Assembly: GCA_041486365.1 (NCBI GenBank)
Contig: JBGPLH010000025.1
Coordinates: 1-18,339, forward strand
DNA: 18,339 nucleotides
Reading direction: 5' to 3'
Source: JBGPLH01 sp041486365 [NCBI: Thermodesulfobacteriota bacterium]
GTDB taxonomy: Bacteria > JAUYMQ01
Made by a program: the position numbers and the translations under genes. Under the pieces are notes generated by a model. The model saw only the letters and a list, made by a program, of their open reading frames with translations. It was not told the DNA's origin and searched no databases. This document shows, piece after piece, positions 15,123 through 18,339 of this stretch. The first letter of the stretch is position 1; each line of letters opens with the position of its first letter.

Positions 15123-15848
15123 ACGGGCAGATTATACTCAGAAAGCACAAGCGGGGCTCTTTCGAGCCCCGCTTGCTTCGAGCGCAGAAGCCGCCGTTCT
15201 CCTGCTGCTCGCAACCGGTCTCCCTCCATCCGGAAGAAAACCGGCATTGCCTTCCGGCCACTGGGGGTCGGGCCGGGGGCACACTTCCTATGACCTGAGT
15301 GCAATGACCTGCGAGTGAGACCCCCAATCGTTCGGTCGTGACCGGCCGGCTCTCCAGGCGCCGGTCCGGCTTCATTCAGGAGGCTGGACCCGGGAGTCGC
15401 GCTCTCCGCCGTTTTGCGCGATCCGAAATCGGCACGACCGTCCTTCCGTTCCCCGATGCCTTTAGAGGGCTCCGGGGGTCGGTCGGTCGTCGCGGGGGCC
15501 CGCCACACTTCTAGATCAGGCTCTCACCTGATCTCACTGGGGCCTGGCCAGCCGTCGGGTCCAACGCTCCTGGGCCCTGGATAGAGCAAGTGTCGTGCCA
15601 GTATCCGGAGGGGGATCCGGGAGAGGATCGCCACGGGAAAAACGCAGGTGGCGCCCGGGATTCCGGTCCGAGGCCCGGATCGGGGAATCCGGCGGAGTTT
15701 GGTGATTGTTACGCTCCCGCTGACGCCTTTGGATGCGCTTTGACCCGATTTGCGGCGTGGTTGCGCCAAAGCCCGATGTGGGGCGGGGGATAACAGGCTT
15801 CGAGAAAATGACAGGGCGTGCAATTCCCGGGCGGGCGCGGCGCCCGCG
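15123..15848. other. Gene-free structured region between TonB pair and tkt
   Basis: No convincing protein, tRNA, tmRNA, RNase P or SRP RNA could be recognised on either strand. The region holds a perfect 8-bp hairpin (AGATCAGG 15513-15520, complement 15527-15534), a long-range 8-bp complement (GGCACGAC 15431-15438 with 15592-15599), and a 14-bp-period direct repeat starting ATGACCTG (15290 and 15304). Two related blocks read GGGGGTCGG then CACACTTC (15261-15290 and 15472-15513). It may be an unrecognised RNA gene, the remnant of a mobile element, or plain spacer. Confidence 0.4.
15131..15175 (-). promoter_or_regulatory. Promoter -10 box with adjoining perfect palindrome
   Basis: On the minus strand a perfect TATAAT (15131-15136) lies just upstream of the TonB-like pair. 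The -35 zone is covered by a perfect 12-bp stem palindrome (CAAGCGGGGCTC at 15148-15159, complement 15164-15175, loop TTTC), and no TTGACA-like box is present. Either this is an operator for a dimeric regulator, or the palindrome is the terminator of a minus-strand transcript arriving from 15.2-15.8 kb (TGCTTTCTGAG follows it). Confidence 0.5.
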
Positions 15849-15875
15849 CAAAAAACAACGCGCCCGTAGGGCGCG
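15849..15875 (-). terminator. Rho-independent terminator of tkt
   Basis: A 7-bp GC stem (CGCGCCC at 15859-15865, complement 15869-15875, three-base loop) is followed on the minus strand by TTGTTTTTT. Its orientation and position, about 130 bases past the tkt stop, fit tkt; the transcript would include the tandem repeat array. Confidence 0.75.
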
Positions 15876-15895
15876 CGCGAAAATCCTTCGCTGGT

Positions 15896-15993
15896 TGGGA
15901 GGGCGAGGCCGGTATGATCTGGGAGGGCGAGGCCGGTATGATCCGGGAGGGCGAGGCCGGTATGATCTGGGAGGGCGAGGCTCCTGCCGAGCC
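15896..15993. repeat. Tandem 24-bp array ending in a full dispersed repeat
   Basis: Three 24-bp units (15896-15919, 15920-15943, 15944-15967) each carry GGGAGGGCGAGGCC then GGTATGATC, and differ only in the first base. They end in a complete 26-bp copy of the dispersed repeat (15968-15993). The array begins 11 bases past the tkt stop codon and looks like local expansion of the first half of the repeat. Confidence 0.9.
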
Positions 15994-16004
15994 GGATCCG
16001 AAGG

Positions 16005-18053
16005 TCACGCTCTCCGGAGCACCCCCCGCGTCACCTCGACGACGTGATCCACGGTGAAACCGAAATTCTCCATGAGGGCCTCGAAGGGCGCGGATGCTCC
16101 GAAGCGGTGCATCCCGACCATCGCGCCGTCGCTTCCCACCCAGCGCTCCCACCCCATCGGCACGGCGGCCTCGACGGCGACCCGCTTCGTCACCGACGGG
16201 GGAAGGACGGACTCCCGGTACGCCGCGTCCTGCGCCTCGAACCACTCCCAGCAGGGGAAGCTCACCACGCGCGCGCGCACCCCGTCCGCCGCAAGGCGCG
16301 CCCGCGCCTGGAGTGCCAAGGACACTTCCGAGCCGGAAGCCAGGAGGATCACGTCGATCGGCTTCGCGTCGGCGATCACGTAGGCCCCGCGCGCCACGCC
16401 CTCGCGCGCCAGCGTCTGGCTTCCCTCGATCACGGGCAGTTTCTGCCGGGTGAGCGCCAGCGCCACCGGACCGTCCCCGCGGCCGAGGGCCTCGCGCCAG
16501 GCCGCCGACGTCTCGTTGGCGTCGGCGGGGCGAACCACGGCAAGACCGGGGATCGCCCGAAGCGCCGCCAGATGCTCGATGGGCTGGTGCGTCGGGCCGT
16601 CCTCGCCCAGGCCGATGCTGTCGTGCGTGAAGACATAGATGACGCGGAGCTTCTGGATCGCCGCGAGCCGGATCGAGGGGCGCATGTAGTCGGAGAAGAC
16701 CAGGAACGTCGCGCCGTAGGGGATCACGCCGCCGTGGGCCGCCATGCCGTTCAGCGCGGCCCCCATGGCGTGTTCACGGATCCCGAAGTGGAAGTTCCGT
16801 CCCTCGGGATGATCGACCGAGAAGCTCGCTTCCCCTTCGATCAGCGTATCGGTCGAGGGTGCCAGATCCGCGGAGCCGCCGATGAGCGCCGGCACCCTCC
16901 GCGCGATGGCGTTCAGCGCCCGGCCCGACGCCGTCCGCGTCGCGATGGCCTTGGCGTCAGCAGCGTACACGGGCAGATCGGCGTCCCATCCCGCCGGCAG
17001 CTCGCCGCGAAGCGCCTGATCCAGCGCCGCCGCAAGATCCGGGTGGGCCTTGCGGTAGGACTCGATCCGCTCGTGCCAGGCCTTCTCCTCCGCCGCGCCG
17101 CGGGGCACCGATTCGCGGAACGTCGCGAGCGCCTCCCCGGGGATCAGGAACGCGGGTGCCTCGGGCCAGCCGAGGTTGCGCTTGGTGAGGCGCACTTCCT
17201 CCTCGCCCAGCGGAGAGCCGTGAGCCTCGGCGCTGTCCTGCTTGTGCGGGCTGCCGTAGCCGATGTGCGTGCGCACGATGACGAGGGTCGGTCGCGAGGT
17301 CTCCGCCCGGGCCGCCTTCATTGCCGAATCGATCGCCGCGAGATCGGTGTTCCCGTCCTCGACGCGGAGCACGCGCCAGCCGTAGGCCGCGAAGCGTCGC
17401 TCGACGTCCTCGCGAAACGCGAGGTCCGTGCTTCCCTCGATCGTGATGTGGTTGTCGTCGTAGAAGACGGTGAGGTTCGGGAGCCGGAGAAAACCGGCGA
17501 GCGACGCGGCCTCGCTGCTCACGCCCTCCATCATGTCGCCGTCGCTCGCGATGACGTAGATCCGGTGATCCATCACCGGGAAGCCCGGGCGGTTGAAGCG
17601 CGCGGCAAGATGCGACTGCGCGATCGCCATGCCGACCGCGCTGCCGATCCCCTGCCCGAGCGGGCCCGTCGTGATCTCCACGCCGGGCGTGTGGCCTCTC
17701 TCCGGATGGCCGGGCGTCATACTCCCCCACTGCCGGAAGCGTTTGAGCTCCTCGAGGCCCAGATCGAATCCCGTGAGATGGAGCAGCGCGTACTGGAGCG
17801 CGCAGGCGTGGCCGGCGGAGAGGACGAACCTGTCCCGTCCGGGCCAGGCCGGGTTGCGCGGATTGAAGCGCAGGTGGCGCGTCCAGAGGATATACGCGAG
17901 CGGCGCCAGCCCCATCGGCGCGCCCGGGTGGCCCGACTTCGCCTGCTGGACCATGTCCATGGCAAGCGCGCGGATGGTGTTGATGCAGAGCGCGTCGTGC
18001 TTTTCGGGAGCGGTCATCGTCGGGGCCTGCTTCGGCTCGGCGTCGAGGTTCAT
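16005..18053 (-). CDS. tkt: Transketolase
   Basis: A thiamine-diphosphate enzyme moving two-carbon ketol units between sugar phosphates in the non-oxidative pentose phosphate or Calvin pathways. The 682-residue product has [11 protein letters not shown], the ThDP-binding block [14 protein letters not shown] with [60 protein letters not shown] and [20 protein letters not shown]. These show intact PP and Pyr domains. The ATG at 18053 is chosen for family length. A GTG at 18164 would add 37 Pro/Arg-rich residues unlike the family, and an ATG at 18017 is also possible. It is transcribed alone, divergent from the oxidoreductase gene, and ends just before the tandem repeat array and a terminator. 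Confidence 0.96.
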   Translation of the reverse strand: MNLDAEPKQAPTMTAPEKHDALCINTIRALAMDMVQQAKSGHPGAPMGLAPLAYILWTRHLRFNPRNPAWPGRDRFVLSAGHACALQYALLHLTGFDLGLEELKRFRQWGSMTPGHPERGHTPGVEITTGPLGQGIGSAVGMAIAQSHLAARFNRPGFPVMDHRIYVIASDGDMMEGVSSEAASLAGFLRLPNLTVFYDDNHITIEGSTDLAFREDVERRFAAYGWRVLRVEDGNTDLAAIDSAMKAARAETSRPTLVIVRTHIGYGSPHKQDSAEAHGSPLGEEEVRLTKRNLGWPEAPAFLIPGEALATFRESVPRGAAEEKAWHERIESYRKAHPDLAAALDQALRGELPAGWDADLPVYAADAKAIATRTASGRALNAIARRVPALIGGSADLAPSTDTLIEGEASFSVDHPEGRNFHFGIREHAMGAALNGMAAHGGVIPYGATFLVFSDYMRPSIRLAAIQKLRVIYVFTHDSIGLGEDGPTHQPIEHLAALRAIPGLAVVRPADANETSAAWREALGRGDGPVALALTRQKLPVIEGSQTLAREGVARGAYVIADAKPIDVILLASGSEVSLALQARARLAADGVRARVVSFPCWEWFEAQDAAYRESVLPPSVTKRVAVEAAVPMGWERWVGSDGAMVGMHRFGASAPFEALMENFGFTVDHVVEVTRGVLRRA

Positions 18054-18272
18054 TCCAGGTATTCGTCCCGCGAACGGAGGGTTTCGAGAGCGGCCGCCGG
18101 GGAGATGGGACGGCAACGGCCGGACGGGCGGAGGGATGATACCGCCCCGGGGAAAATCTTGCACCCCGTCCCCCCCTCGACAACCCTTCCCACCTTATAG
18201 GATAGTGTGCCCTGGGGCCGCGCCCCGGGCACCGGGCGCGCGGCCGGATCACCCCGACTCAGGAGACGCGCC

Positions 18273-18339
18273 ATGCCCCAGATCCATTACCGCGCCTGCT
18301 CGCTCTGCGAGGCCATCTGTGGCATCGAGGTGGAGAGCG
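18273..18339 (+). CDS. Molybdopterin oxidoreductase, N-terminal fragment (runs off window)
   Basis: Only 22 codons are visible: an ATG at 18273 with AGGAGA at 18261-18266, then HYRACSLCEAICGIEVES. Cys at 9, 12 and 16 form the Cys-x2-Cys-x3-Cys pattern that binds the N-terminal [4Fe-4S] cluster of bis-MGD molybdopterin oxidoreductases such as formate dehydrogenase-like and assimilatory nitrate reductase-like proteins. Substrate cannot be told from this fragment. The reading frame is still open at the window edge. Confidence 0.75.
   Translation, partial: MPQIHYRACSLCEAICGIEVES

Noticed and set aside
15123-15848. tmRNA, RNase P RNA, SRP RNA or tRNA in the gene-free region
   Set aside because: Reading both strands I found none of their conserved cores (for example a TPsiC-arm GGTTCGAATCC, or the RNase P GAGGAAAGTCC block).
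15896-15993. CRISPR array
   Set aside because: The 24-bp units are directly contiguous with no spacers, and no cas gene is present.
15709-16245. Small proteins encoded across the tandem repeats (WEGEAGMI or SAGASPS repeats)
   Set aside because: The peptide repeats follow directly from the DNA repeats, and the frames run into the tkt coding region and terminator; there is no start signal.
16044-18200. Long open frame of about 718 codons antisense to transketolase
   Set aside because: It lies fully opposite a gene with all transketolase motifs, is rich in Arg/Ala/His/Asp as expected from GC-rich antisense frames, and shows no recognisable domain.
18165-18272. Promoters in the divergent tkt/oxidoreductase gap
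   Set aside because: A TCGACA/TAGGAT pair on the plus strand has only 15-base spacing, and the minus-strand candidates are poor matches, so none is reported.

Overview
The window is high-GC bacterial DNA with long, closely spaced housekeeping genes. Several features suggest an uncultured, environmental diderm lineage such as Candidatus Eisenbacteria, Acidobacteria or a planctomycete-like group: a two-subunit glycine decarboxylase (GcvPA/GcvPB), DivIVA next to yggS/proC/yggT, a secreted cysteine-rich protein with Ca-loop and dockerin-like ends, two TonB-type energy transducers, and dispersed palindromic repeats. No rRNA or tRNA is present, so this placement is inference only.

Layout. 1-1425: 3' part of a membrane protein of unknown function. 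1426-1902: gene-free, with a strong hairpin and a 67-bp inverted-repeat element. 1903-5576 (+): maf, yggS, proC, yggT, divIVA, yggU. This is a conserved growth/division neighbourhood covering nucleotide housekeeping, PLP homeostasis, proline synthesis, an integral membrane protein and a polar/septal coiled-coil protein. It ends at a hairpin at 5610-5632. 5727-7121 (-): a secreted protein convergent with that operon. 7305-12725 (+): folD, gcvT, gcvH, gcvPA, gcvPB, a one-carbon operon with ATGA overlaps at folD/gcvT and gcvPA/gcvPB. The glycine cleavage system makes methylene-tetrahydrofolate and FolD converts it to formyl-tetrahydrofolate; lipoamide dehydrogenase is not in the window. 12983-15107 (-): two consecutive TonB/TolA-like proteins. 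15123-15848: about 725 bases without a credible gene but with many hairpins and direct repeats. 16005-18053 (-): transketolase with its own terminator. 18273 to the end (+): the first codons of a molybdopterin oxidoreductase.

The most notable non-coding signal is one dispersed repeat family (core GGGAGGGCGAGG, ending CCGAGCC). It occurs just 3' of yggS, gcvPB and tkt, mostly as inverted pairs. Beside tkt its first half has expanded into three 24-bp tandem units. I see no defence system, phage, CRISPR array or intact transposase, and I do not claim a new multigene system. The points most worth following up are the repeat family, the structured gene-free block at 15.2-15.8 kb, and the palindrome over the promoter of the TonB pair.
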